From positions 1-64,000 of the forward strand of contig JACFNP010000004.1 of assembly GCA_019454835.1 (NCBI GenBank): 64,000 nt of DNA, given 5' to 3'. A program made the translations under genes and the position numbers. Every line of letters begins with the position of its first letter. The stretch's first letter is position 1. Positions 52,918 through 61,188 of the stretch are shown here, piece after piece. The notes under the pieces were generated by a model, which ran no database searches, was not told where the DNA came from, and worked only from the letters and a program-made list of their open reading frames with translations. This DNA is from Rubellimicrobium sp. (lineage in GTDB: Bacteria > Pseudomonadota > Alphaproteobacteria > Rhodobacterales > Rhodobacteraceae).

Positions 52918-54957
52918 ATGCGCGACCCCAGCCACGACATCCTGTTCGACCCGGTGAGGATCGGGCCGGTCACGACCCGCAACCGCTTCTACCAGGTGCC
53001 GCATTGCGCGGGCATGGGCTGGCAGCGGCCGCAGGCGGCGGCGGCGATGCGCGGCATGAAGGCCGAGGGCGGCTGGGGGGTGGTGAATACCGAATATTGC
53101 TCGATCCATCCGACCTCGGACAACGCGGGCTTTCCCTATGCGGCGCTCTGGGACGACGGCGACATCCGCGGCCACCGGCTGATGACCGATGCGGTCCACG
53201 CGCATGGCGCGCTGGCCGGGGTGGAATTGTGGATCGGCGGCGGCATGGTGATGAACCTCGCCTCGCGGCTGCCGCCTCTGGGTTTGCGCAACCGGCCGCA
53301 GACCGATTCCGGCGTGTTCTACCCCGGCCAGACCCGCCGGATCGACCGGCAGGACATCCGCGACATCCGCCGCTGGCACCGCGACGCCGCGCGCCGTGCG
53401 GTCGAGGCCGGGTTCGACATCGTCTATGTCTACGCGACCCACGGCTACCTGCTGTCGGAATTCCTCGATCCGACGATCAACGACCGCAGCGACGAATACG
53501 GCGGCGCGCTTGGGAACCGGGTCCGCATCGTCCGCGAACTGATCGAGGACACCCGCGAGGCGGTGAAGGGCAAGCTGGCCGTCGCCACGCGGTTCAGCGT
53601 CGATCTCGCCGACCCCGAAACCTACGACGCCTTCGGCCTGCTGGCCGACCTGCCGGACCTCTGGGACCTGACCGTGCCCGACTACGGCATCGAGATGGGC
53701 ACCAGCCGCTTCGTGAAGGAGGCGTCGCTGGCCGACAGCGTCGCCCGCGCGAAATCGCTGACGGCGAGGCCGGTGGTGGCGGTCGGGCGCTTCACATCTC
53801 CCGACACGATGGCGCGGGTGATCCGCGCCGGGCACCAGGACCTGATCGGCGCCGCCCGCCCGTCGATTGCCGACCCGTTCCTGCCGCGCAAGATCGAGGA
53901 GGGCCGCTACGATGACATCCGCGAATGTATCGGCTGCAACATCTGCTACGCGCATGATTCCTCGGGCGTGCCGATCCGCTGCACCCAGAACCCGACCATG
54001 GGCGAGGAATGGCGCCTCGGCTGGCATCCCGAACGCACCGGGCGCAGCGCCCGGCCCGAAAGCGTGCTGGTCGTCGGCGCAGGCCCGGCGGGTCTCGAGG
54101 CCGCGCGGGTGCTGGGCGAACGCGGCCACCGGGTGATGCTGGCCGAGGCCGGGCGCGTGCCGGGCGGGCGGGTGACGCGCGAATCGCGCCTGCCCGGCCT
54201 GGGCGAATGGCTGCGGGTGCGTGACTGGCGGCTGGGCCAGATCGGCAAGCTGGCGAATGTCGGCCTGTTTCCCGAAAGCCGGATCGAGGCCGCCGACATC
54301 GCCGATCTCGGCGCGGATCACGTCGTGATCGCCACCGGCGCGACATGGGCCGCCGATACCATCGGCCGCCATTCCGCCACCGGCCTTGCGCGCACGGCCC
54401 CCGGCATGATCGCCAGCGCCGAGGTGGTGCTGGACCGGCAGGACCTCGCCGCCGATCATGTCGTGATCTATGACGACGATCACTATTACATGGGGTCGGT
54501 CCTCGCATTGCAGTTGCGGCAGGCGGGCCATCGGGTCACGCTGGTCACGCCCGCCGGGAAACCCTGCGAATACGGGGTGTTCACCGGCGAAATCCACGCC
54601 TCGAACGCCGCGCTGGTCGAGGCCGGAGTCGGGATCGTCACCAGCCGGATGATCCGCGCCCTCGATCCGGGCCGCGCCGAACTGGAATGCGTGTTCTCGG
54701 GGCGGCTGTCGGAACTGGCCTGCGATCTGGTCATCCCGGTCTGCCGCCGGATTCCGGTCACCGGCCTTTACGACGCCCTGCGCCCGCTGGTGGACGGTGG
54801 CGCCGCCGGACCCGTCCGCTCGCTGCGCCGCATCGGCGACGCCGAAGCCCCGAACACCATCGCGGCGGCGGTCCACGCAGGCTATCGCGCCGCAATGGAC
54901 ACCGGCGAGACGACCGCCCCCGGCAGCCGCCACGGACGCCGCGAACAGCCGGTGTGA
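52918..54957 (+). CDS. Trimethylamine/dimethylglycine dehydrogenase-family FMN/4Fe-4S oxidoreductase
   Basis: 679 residues. An OYE-like FMN barrel (residues about 10-340: NRFYQVPHCAGMG, EGGWGVVNTEYCSIHP, VELWIGGG, DIVYVYATHGYL), a [4Fe-4S] site Cys337, Cys340, Cys343, Cys355 (CIGCNICYAHD...CTQNP), and a C-terminal FAD/ADP domain (SVLVVGAGPAGLEAARVLG). Very like TMADH in landmarks. Of the aromatic bowl binding trimethylamine, Tyr60 and the Trp in DLWDLTVPD are kept, but the third Trp, just after the last cluster Cys, is Asp347. A different N-methyl substrate (dimethylglycine, N-methylproline, other) is therefore likely. Divergent from the substrate-binding protein across operator site 3. Confidence 0.9.
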   Translation: MRDPSHDILFDPVRIGPVTTRNRFYQVPHCAGMGWQRPQAAAAMRGMKAEGGWGVVNTEYCSIHPTSDNAGFPYAALWDDGDIRGHRLMTDAVHAHGALAGVELWIGGGMVMNLASRLPPLGLRNRPQTDSGVFYPGQTRRIDRQDIRDIRRWHRDAARRAVEAGFDIVYVYATHGYLLSEFLDPTINDRSDEYGGALGNRVRIVRELIEDTREAVKGKLAVATRFSVDLADPETYDAFGLLADLPDLWDLTVPDYGIEMGTSRFVKEASLADSVARAKSLTARPVVAVGRFTSPDTMARVIRAGHQDLIGAARPSIADPFLPRKIEEGRYDDIRECIGCNICYAHDSSGVPIRCTQNPTMGEEWRLGWHPERTGRSARPESVLVVGAGPAGLEAARVLGERGHRVMLAEAGRVPGGRVTRESRLPGLGEWLRVRDWRLGQIGKLANVGLFPESRIEAADIADLGADHVVIATGATWAADTIGRHSATGLARTAPGMIASAEVVLDRQDLAADHVVIYDDDHYYMGSVLALQLRQAGHRVTLVTPAGKPCEYGVFTGEIHASNAALVEAGVGIVTSRMIRALDPGRAELECVFSGRLSELACDLVIPVCRRIPVTGLYDALRPLVDGGAAGPVRSLRRIGDAEAPNTIAAAVHAGYRAAMDTGETTAPGSRHGRREQPV

Positions 54958-54972
54958 GGCGGGGCCGATCCC

Positions 54973-55560
54973 CTACCGCTGACCGGCCTGCCGGGGTGCC
55001 ATCGGGGCGGCGAGGCGCTCCAGATCCCCGGTGCGGTCGATGTCCGCGAACCACGCGCTTTCGCCCGCAACCTGTCGCGCCTGTTGCAGCAGCGGGCGGG
55101 CGCCCTCGTCGCCGGTGGCAGGCAGGCCGCGCAGGGCGGCGACCGGCAGGATTGCGGGCGGGCCGCGATAGCCGGGCGCGACCGAGGCCACCGCCCCCGG
55201 CCAGTCGCGCGCGGCGTCAAGCAGCGCCTGCAGATGCGCGCGCGGCACCTGCGGCATGTCGGCAAGGCAGATCAGCAGCCGCTCGCAGGTCGCGGCCTGC
55301 GCCGCCCGGTGCATCGAGCCGCGCAGACCGGCGCTGGCGTCGGGCAGTTGCAGCAGGGTGAACCCCGCCTGCGCATAGGCGCGGCTCCAGTCGGGGGCGC
55401 CACGGCAGACCAACAGCTTTTGCGGCCAGTCGAAGCCCGCCAGGGCCGCAAGCACATGATGGGCCAGCGGCCTGCCGTGCAGCGGGGCGGCCAGCTTGTC
55501 GCTGCCGAAGCGTGTCGCCAGCCCCGCGCCCAGCACCGCGACGGCGATGGCGCCGCTCAT
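54973..55560 (-). CDS. MobA-like NTP transferase (molybdenum cofactor cytidylyltransferase type)
   Basis: 195 residues. The nucleotidyl-transferase start is VAVLGAGLATRFGSDKLAAPLHGRPL, with LLICLADMPQVP (metal-binding Asp) and GYRGPPAILP later. Members attach CMP or GMP to molybdopterin; next to XdhC and a hydroxylase of the xanthine-oxidase family, the MCD-forming (MocA) role is the most likely. The ATG at 55560 overlaps the XdhC stop by ATGA. Last gene of the five-gene operon. Confidence 0.86.
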   Translation of the reverse strand: MSGAIAVAVLGAGLATRFGSDKLAAPLHGRPLAHHVLAALAGFDWPQKLLVCRGAPDWSRAYAQAGFTLLQLPDASAGLRGSMHRAAQAATCERLLICLADMPQVPRAHLQALLDAARDWPGAVASVAPGYRGPPAILPVAALRGLPATGDEGARPLLQQARQVAGESAWFADIDRTGDLERLAAPMAPRQAGQR

Positions 55561-56477
55561 CCCGCACCCGGCTGGCACAGCGACAGGATTTCGGCCAGCA
55601 CCGAGACCGCGATGCTGCGCGCGTCGCGGGCCGGGCCGAACAGGCCCACCGGGGCGCGGATGCGGCGCAGGGCGGCATCCCCCCAGCCCTCGGCGCGCAG
55701 CGCGGCAAGGCGCGTGTCATGGGTGCGCTTGCTGCCGAGGCAGCCGATATAGAAGGCCGGGCTGGCCAGCGCCGCGCGCAGCAGCGGCAGTTCGCGGTCG
55801 AGGTCGTGTTGCAGCAGCACCACCGCCGAATGCGCATCCAGCCCGTCCGCCGCAGGCGGCTTGTGCCCGGTGACGGCCGCAATCTCGATCCCGGCGGCGG
55901 CGGCGAGGGCGACGAACGCCTGCGCCTCGATCCCCTGGCCCAGCAGATGCACGCGCAGCGGCGGGCGGTAGGCGGTGACGAAGCGGCCCGCCTGCCATCC
56001 GGTCTGCGCCGGGGCCGGGTGCCGCTCCAGCACCCCCGCCGGATCATGGGCCAGCGCCGCCGGTTGCCGCGCGGCCAGCGCGTCCAGCACTGCGCCGATG
56101 GCCGCGCCGTCGCGCAACACATGGATCGACAGCACGATCCCGCCCCGGCACGGCAGCCGGATGTCGAAAATGTCCGACCCCTTGCCCAGCCGCAGCACCC
56201 GGTCGGCACCGGCGCTGATCGCCAGCAAAGCCTCGGCGGCGACGGCGGATTCGACGCAGCCGCCCGAGATGTAACCGCAATAGCCGCCGTCATCCGCCAC
56301 CGCCATATGCGCGCCCAGCGCGCGGGCCGCGCCGTCGACGATGCCGGTCAGCGTCACCAGCGCCACCCGCCGCCCGGCGGCCAGCGCATCGCGCGCGAAG
56401 GTCAGGATCGCCCGCGCGTCGTCGGTCTGCAGCGCCTGGTGCGGTTGCACGGTCATGGTCGCGGCAAGAGCGGTCAT
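55557..56477 (-). CDS. XdhC/CoxI family protein (Moco maturation)
   Basis: 306 residues. XdhC proteins bind and sulfurate molybdenum cofactor for xanthine-oxidase-type enzymes. N-terminal domain VALVTLTGIVDGAARALGAHMAV with GGCVESAVAAEAL (conserved Gly-Gly-Cys-Val-Glu), and C-terminal Rossmann part FYIGCLGSKRTHDTRLAAL. Start is the ATG at 56477 after GGGGGG; a GTG six bases earlier is also open. Coupled to the MobA-like gene. Confidence 0.88.
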   Translation of the reverse strand: MTALAATMTVQPHQALQTDDARAILTFARDALAAGRRVALVTLTGIVDGAARALGAHMAVADDGGYCGYISGGCVESAVAAEALLAISAGADRVLRLGKGSDIFDIRLPCRGGIVLSIHVLRDGAAIGAVLDALAARQPAALAHDPAGVLERHPAPAQTGWQAGRFVTAYRPPLRVHLLGQGIEAQAFVALAAAAGIEIAAVTGHKPPAADGLDAHSAVVLLQHDLDRELPLLRAALASPAFYIGCLGSKRTHDTRLAALRAEGWGDAALRRIRAPVGLFGPARDARSIAVSVLAEILSLCQPGAG

Positions 56478-56527
56478 CGTCACCCCCCGGATGCGATCCG
56501 GCCCGCGCAGGGCGGGCCGGGCAGTTC

Positions 56528-57853
56528 TCAGCGCATCTGCAACACGATGACACGGTCGCTCATCGGGTCGGTGCGTTCGCGCAGATCGGCCACCTGCTCT
56601 GCCGTCACCGCGCTGGCATCATTGCCCCAGGCGCTGCGGATGAAGGTCAGCACCTCGGCGATCTCGCGGTCGTTCAGCGGGATGCGGAACGGCGGCATCC
56701 GGTAGGAATCGGGCACCCCGCCCGATACCACGCGGCCTGCGCCGTTCAGGACCAGATTGATCGCCGAATCCGCGTGGGGCGCGACCGCCGAGGCAGCGCC
56801 CGCCAGCGGCGGCAGGAATTCGCCCCGCCCCAGCCCGTCGCGGCCGTGGCAGTAGCTGCAGCGCTGGAGATAGATTTCCGCGCCCGAACCTTCGGCGAAA
56901 TCGCCTGCCAGCAGCATGTCGGTGGTCGAGGCATCATATTCCCAGTTGCTCGATTCACCCGGCAGGCTGGCAAGGTAGCGGGCGATGCCCTGCAGGTCGT
57001 CGTCGGTCATGAAGGCGGTCGAGTTGTTGAACGCCTCCATCATCGAGCCGAACACCACGCCATGCCGGTTGCGCCCGGTGCGCAGGAAGGCGGCGATCTC
57101 GTCCTCGCTCCAGTTGCCAAGCCCGCTGACCGCGCCGTTGCGCAGCGGCGGCGCATACCAGCCGTCCAGCAGCCCGCCGGTCAGGAAGGCGGCGTCGCCT
57201 TCATCGTAGCCCCGTTCCTGAATGGCGAACCCGCGCGGCGTGTGGCACGAACCGCAATGCCCCGCGCCCTGCACCAGATAGGCGCCGCGATTCCACAGAT
57301 CATCCTGCGCCGGGTCGGGCTGATAGGTGCCGCTGCGGTAGAAGGCGACGTTCCAGGCCTCGAGCGGCCAGCGGATGCTCAGCGGCCAGGGGATGTCGCT
57401 TTCGGGGATCGGTTCGGCCACCGGCTCGACGTGGTGCATGAAGTAGTCGTAGAGCTTGGCCACGTCTTCATCCGTCAGCTTGGCATAGGACGGATAGGGC
57501 ATCGCCGGGTAAATCCGGGTGCCGTCCGGCAGCACACCGCGCCGCACCGCGTTGTCGAACTGCGCCAGCGTGTAATTGCCGATCCCGTGCACCGGGTCCG
57601 GCGTGATGTTGGTGGCGAAGATCGACCCCAGCGGCGTGCCCATTTCCAGCCCGCCCGCGAACGGCTTGCCGTCCTCGGTCGAGTGGCAGGCCACGCAGTC
57701 GGCGGCGCGGGCGACGTATTCGCCCTCTTCCAGGGTGAAGGTCGGCGCCTGCGCCACACCGTCGAAGGGTGATGAGGGTATGCGCGTGACATACCACCAG
57801 CCGACCACGATCACGACGATCAAGGCGACAAGCAAGATCCTGAATGTTTTCAC
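56528..57853 (-). CDS. Triheme cytochrome c subunit of the molybdenum hydroxylase
   Basis: 441 residues. An N-terminal membrane anchor (ILLVALIVVIVVGWWYV) and three CxxCH hemes: CVACH (53-57), CGSCH (about 200) and CSYCH (about 332), each with a downstream Met candidate. This is the electron-acceptor subunit of periplasmic alcohol/aldehyde-type dehydrogenases. It sits between the hydroxylase large subunit and XdhC, so it should carry electrons from the Mo enzyme to the quinone pool or an oxidase. Needs Ccm (ccmFH above). Confidence 0.92.
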   Translation of the reverse strand: MKTFRILLVALIVVIVVGWWYVTRIPSSPFDGVAQAPTFTLEEGEYVARAADCVACHSTEDGKPFAGGLEMGTPLGSIFATNITPDPVHGIGNYTLAQFDNAVRRGVLPDGTRIYPAMPYPSYAKLTDEDVAKLYDYFMHHVEPVAEPIPESDIPWPLSIRWPLEAWNVAFYRSGTYQPDPAQDDLWNRGAYLVQGAGHCGSCHTPRGFAIQERGYDEGDAAFLTGGLLDGWYAPPLRNGAVSGLGNWSEDEIAAFLRTGRNRHGVVFGSMMEAFNNSTAFMTDDDLQGIARYLASLPGESSNWEYDASTTDMLLAGDFAEGSGAEIYLQRCSYCHGRDGLGRGEFLPPLAGAASAVAPHADSAINLVLNGAGRVVSGGVPDSYRMPPFRIPLNDREIAEVLTFIRSAWGNDASAVTAEQVADLRERTDPMSDRVIVLQMR

Positions 57854-57910
57854 TGTCCCGTCCCGCGTTGAGGATGGCGTCTGACGCGCCGTTCAGTCGT
57901 GGGGTGCCGC

Positions 57911-60193
57911 TTACGCGGCACCGCCCCAGCTCAGATCGTGTTCGCGGAACGGTTGCGTGCGCATCCGCTTGCCGGTGATCGCGAACACCGCATTGGCCAG
58001 TGCCGGGCCGACCGGACCCATCGGCGGCTCGCCCATCTCGTCGTAGCGGTCGTCGTCGGTCAGCCCGCCGAAATGGATGCGGATGTCCGGGATGTCGCCG
58101 ATGCGCAGCATCGGATACTGGTCGTAGTTGCCTTCGACGACCCGGCCGTTCTGCACGGTGATCTTCTCGTTCATGGCCATGTTCAGGCCCATGATGACCC
58201 CGCCTTCAAGCTGGGCCTTCACCGCATCGCGGTTCATCACCCGGCCCGAATCGAAAGCCACGTCGATCCCGTGCAGCCGGATTCGGCCCTCGGCATCGAC
58301 CTCGGCATGGACCACGGCGCCGCAGGTCGTGCCCGCATTCGCGCGCCCGCCCATGCCCCAGTTGCCGATGGCGACCCCGCGCGCCTGACCGGCGGGCAGC
58401 GGCTCGCCCCAGTGCGACTTGTCGCGCAGTTCCTCGAGCACCTTGACCCAGCCCTCGTCGGCCCATTTCGAGTAAAGCGCGATCCGGTAGTCAAGCGGGT
58501 CCTGCCCGGCGGCCTGCGCCATCTCGTCGACGAAACTTTCAAGGAAGAACGTGGCCGAGTTGTAACCCGGCCCGCGATACGAGCCGGTGAGGATATGGAA
58601 ATCCGACACCGTGACCGCATCGACCTGGACGTTGTCGATCACCAGCGGCAGGGCCTGGTCGGCCACGCCGAGCGTCCAGAATCCGGGGCCGCCCGCGACG
58701 CGCACATGCAAGGCGGTCGGCAGCCCGTCGTCGCCCAGCCGCGCCCGCAGCCTGGCGGCCATGAGCGGCTTGTAGCGGCCCTGGCGCATCGATTCCTCGC
58801 GGCTCCAGATCGTGTGAACCGGGACGCCCGGATATTGCTGCGCCACGGCCACGCCCATGCGCGCATCCTCGGAGAACACCCGCCGCCCGAAGCCGCCGCC
58901 GACGAAGGTCTGGTGCGCCTCGACGTTTTCGGGGGCAACGCCGGTCTGCTGCACCGCCATGGCCCAGGCCATCTGCGTGTGCTGGCCGGGGTGCCAGATC
59001 TCCACCCGGTCGTCGGTGACGATGGCGGTGGAGTTCAGCGGCTCCATGTTCACGTGGTCGCAATAGGGGGTCAGATATTCGGCCTCGACGACGGTGCCGC
59101 CACGGGCAAGTTCCGCCTCGACATCGCCGACCGAGAACAGGACATTGCCTTCCTCGTCGCCGGATACGGCGGCCATTGCAGCCTGGTTCATCATCTCGAT
59201 ATCGGCCCATTTCGTGCCGGGGCCGTCATCCCATTCGATCGGCAGCGCATCCAGCGCGGTGCGCGCCTGCCAGTAATGGTCGGCGATCACCGCCACCGCC
59301 GAGGTCAGCGGCGCCATGCCGAAGGGAAACGGCGGCTCGACCTTGTTCGGCTCGCCGGGGTCGTTGGGCACCACTTCGACGGCGGCGCGGACGCCGGGCA
59401 TGTCGCGGATGGCGTCGAAGTCGAACGACTTGAGCCGCCCGCCCATCACCGGGCTTTGCCGCAGCGCGGCATAGACCATGTCCGGCAGGCGCACGTCGAT
59501 CCCGTAGGTCGCCTGCCCCCGCACGATGAGCGGAAGCTGGATCTTGCCGGGCGCCTGCTTGCCGAGGAAGGTCCATTCCTCGCGCGGCTTGGGCTGCGGC
59601 TCGGGGTCGAGCGTGATCGCGGCAGCGGCGGCGAGGAAATCGGTGAAGGGGGCGTCATTGCCCGATTCCGCATGGGCAAGCCGCCCCTCGGCGACGGTGA
59701 TCGCAGCCGGATCGACACCCCAGGCGGCGCCTGCGGCGGCCTTCAGCCGCTCGCGCGCCCCGGCGGCGGCGGTCATGTAGGCGGTCCGGCGCGGCTCGGA
59801 GGTCGAGCGGCCGGAGAAATAGGCCAGCGGCCCGCCGACGTTGCTGTAGACGTTGTCGAGCCGGTAGTTGCGGTTCGGCGAGGCATATTCCGCCTGCAGG
59901 TCGTCCCAGCGCGGCGCGAGTTCCTCGTAGATGTAGGACACCGCCTGCGTCACCGGCCCGTTGCCGATGTCGGGATGCGTGACATAGACGATCACCTTGC
60001 CGTCGGGCTGAATGGCGATCCAGGGCGTGAACTGCTGCGCGCCTTCGGCGACCGGGCCTTCCCAGGGGGTCGAGCCGATCTCGGCGGCCTGCGATTGCAG
60101 CGAGCCGATCACCAGCGCGCCGCCCGCGCCCAGCATCGAGACGACGAAGCCGCGGCGGCTGATCGTGGCGGAATTGGTCACATGGTCCTTCAT
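57911..60193 (-). CDS. Xanthine dehydrogenase-family molybdopterin subunit (aldehyde/isoquinoline oxidoreductase beta type)
   Basis: 760 residues. A twin-arginine signal (SRRGFVVSMLGAGG) indicates periplasmic export with cofactor inserted. Moco-binding landmarks: FVGGGFGRR, GSYRGPGYNSATFFLESF and the catalytic glutamate in MGEPPMGPVGPALANA near the C terminus. Together with the small 2Fe-2S subunit and triheme cytochrome it resembles IorB/aldehyde dehydrogenase complexes that hydroxylate aldehydes or N-heterocycles. The substrate cannot be read from sequence. Thirteen bases after the small-subunit stop. Confidence 0.92.
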   Translation of the reverse strand: MKDHVTNSATISRRGFVVSMLGAGGALVIGSLQSQAAEIGSTPWEGPVAEGAQQFTPWIAIQPDGKVIVYVTHPDIGNGPVTQAVSYIYEELAPRWDDLQAEYASPNRNYRLDNVYSNVGGPLAYFSGRSTSEPRRTAYMTAAAGARERLKAAAGAAWGVDPAAITVAEGRLAHAESGNDAPFTDFLAAAAAITLDPEPQPKPREEWTFLGKQAPGKIQLPLIVRGQATYGIDVRLPDMVYAALRQSPVMGGRLKSFDFDAIRDMPGVRAAVEVVPNDPGEPNKVEPPFPFGMAPLTSAVAVIADHYWQARTALDALPIEWDDGPGTKWADIEMMNQAAMAAVSGDEEGNVLFSVGDVEAELARGGTVVEAEYLTPYCDHVNMEPLNSTAIVTDDRVEIWHPGQHTQMAWAMAVQQTGVAPENVEAHQTFVGGGFGRRVFSEDARMGVAVAQQYPGVPVHTIWSREESMRQGRYKPLMAARLRARLGDDGLPTALHVRVAGGPGFWTLGVADQALPLVIDNVQVDAVTVSDFHILTGSYRGPGYNSATFFLESFVDEMAQAAGQDPLDYRIALYSKWADEGWVKVLEELRDKSHWGEPLPAGQARGVAIGNWGMGGRANAGTTCGAVVHAEVDAEGRIRLHGIDVAFDSGRVMNRDAVKAQLEGGVIMGLNMAMNEKITVQNGRVVEGNYDQYPMLRIGDIPDIRIHFGGLTDDDRYDEMGEPPMGPVGPALANAVFAITGKRMRTQPFREHDLSWGGAA

Positions 60194-60206
60194 GGCTTGC
60201 CCTCCC

Positions 60207-60665
60207 TCAACCGCGCATGATTTCGGCGGCGCGATGGATTGCCTCGCGCACGCGCGGATAGGTGCCGCAGCGGCAGATGTTGTCGATACGCAGGTCGATG
60301 TCGCGGTCGCTGGGGTCGGGGTTGTCCTCGAGCAGCCTGGCCGCCGCCATCAGCATGCCCGACTGGCAATAGCCGCATTGCGCGACGTTCATTTCCACCC
60401 ACAGCTTCTGCAGGACGTGCTCGCCGTCCTGGTCCAGCCCCTCGATGGTGCGGATGTCGGCTCCGGCCACCGCATCGACCGGCAGGTTGCACGACCGCAG
60501 CGCCTGTCCGTCGATGTGAACGGTGCAGGCCCCGCATTGGGCGATGCCGCAGCCGTATTTGGTGCCGGTCATGCCGAGATGATCGCGCAGGACCCACAAA
60601 AGCGGTGTCTCGGGCGCGGCGTCGACCTCGTGTGGTTCGCCGTTGATGGTGAGAGTGTAGGACAT
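60207..60665 (-). CDS. (2Fe-2S) small subunit of molybdenum hydroxylase
   Basis: 152 residues with no signal peptide, exported with the large subunit. N-terminal plant-type [2Fe-2S] CGIAQCGACTVHIDG...RSC and C-terminal helical [2Fe-2S] CGYCQSGM...CRCGTYPRVREAI. It relays electrons from Moco. AAGGAGGAG precedes the ATG. First gene of the operon; divergent from the sox cluster across 211 bases. Confidence 0.94.
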   Translation of the reverse strand: MSYTLTINGEPHEVDAAPETPLLWVLRDHLGMTGTKYGCGIAQCGACTVHIDGQALRSCNLPVDAVAGADIRTIEGLDQDGEHVLQKLWVEMNVAQCGYCQSGMLMAAARLLEDNPDPSDRDIDLRIDNICRCGTYPRVREAIHRAAEIMRG

Positions 60666-60766
60666 CGGCTCCTCCTTGGCATACGCGACGCCCGACCGGG
60701 CGCCCGCGCGGCTATGCGATTTGATCTCCCGTGCCGGGCCACGAAACCTGTGGCGGGAATCCGGCC

Positions 60767-60796
60767 TTGACAACTACCATGCCAGCGATCTTGAAT
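60767..60796 (+). promoter_or_regulatory. Possible sigma-70 promoter of the sox cluster
   Basis: TTGACA (60767-60772) and TTGAAT (60791-60796) separated by 18 bases, upstream of the cytochrome gene. The -35 is perfect, the -10 weak (TTGAAT against TATAAT), so this is tentative. Confidence 0.3.
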
Positions 60797-60876
60797 CCGG
60801 GCAAGCGGAAACGGGCATCGCGTCCCAGCTCTGCGCCGCCCGCTTTCGAGGACGGAAACCCGAAGGAGGGTCAGCC

Positions 60877-61188
60877 ATGTCCGGGCATCATCGCCTTGCA
60901 ATCGCAACACTGGCCGTCGCGCTAGGCCCGCTGTCGGCGCTGGCCGGGCCGGGTGATGCGGACGGCGCGGCGCTGGCCGTCGCCTGCTTCTCGTGCCACG
61001 GTCCCGAGGGCCGCGGCGGCGGCGAGATTCCGGCGCTTGCGGGCCGCGACGCGGGCGAGATCGCCCGGCAGTTGAGCGGCTATGCCGACGGCAGCATCCC
61101 CGGCACGATCATGCCGCGCCTCGCCCCGTCATATACCGGGGCCGAAGTCACCGCCCTTGCCGACTGGTTCGCGGAGGTCGCGCCATGA
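60877..61188 (+). CDS. Monoheme cytochrome c, flavocytochrome c sulfide dehydrogenase type
   Basis: 103 residues. Signal peptide LAIATLAVALGPLSALA, heme site CFSCH, distal Met in GTIMPRLAPSYTG. Directly coupled to soxF (ATGA), matching the cytochrome subunit partner (FccA/SoxE type) of the flavoprotein. AAGGAGGG precedes the ATG. In the periplasm it should accept electrons from SoxF and pass them on. It is a short, single-heme form. Confidence 0.88.
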   Translation: MSGHHRLAIATLAVALGPLSALAGPGDADGAALAVACFSCHGPEGRGGGEIPALAGRDAGEIARQLSGYADGSIPGTIMPRLAPSYTGAEVTALADWFAEVAP

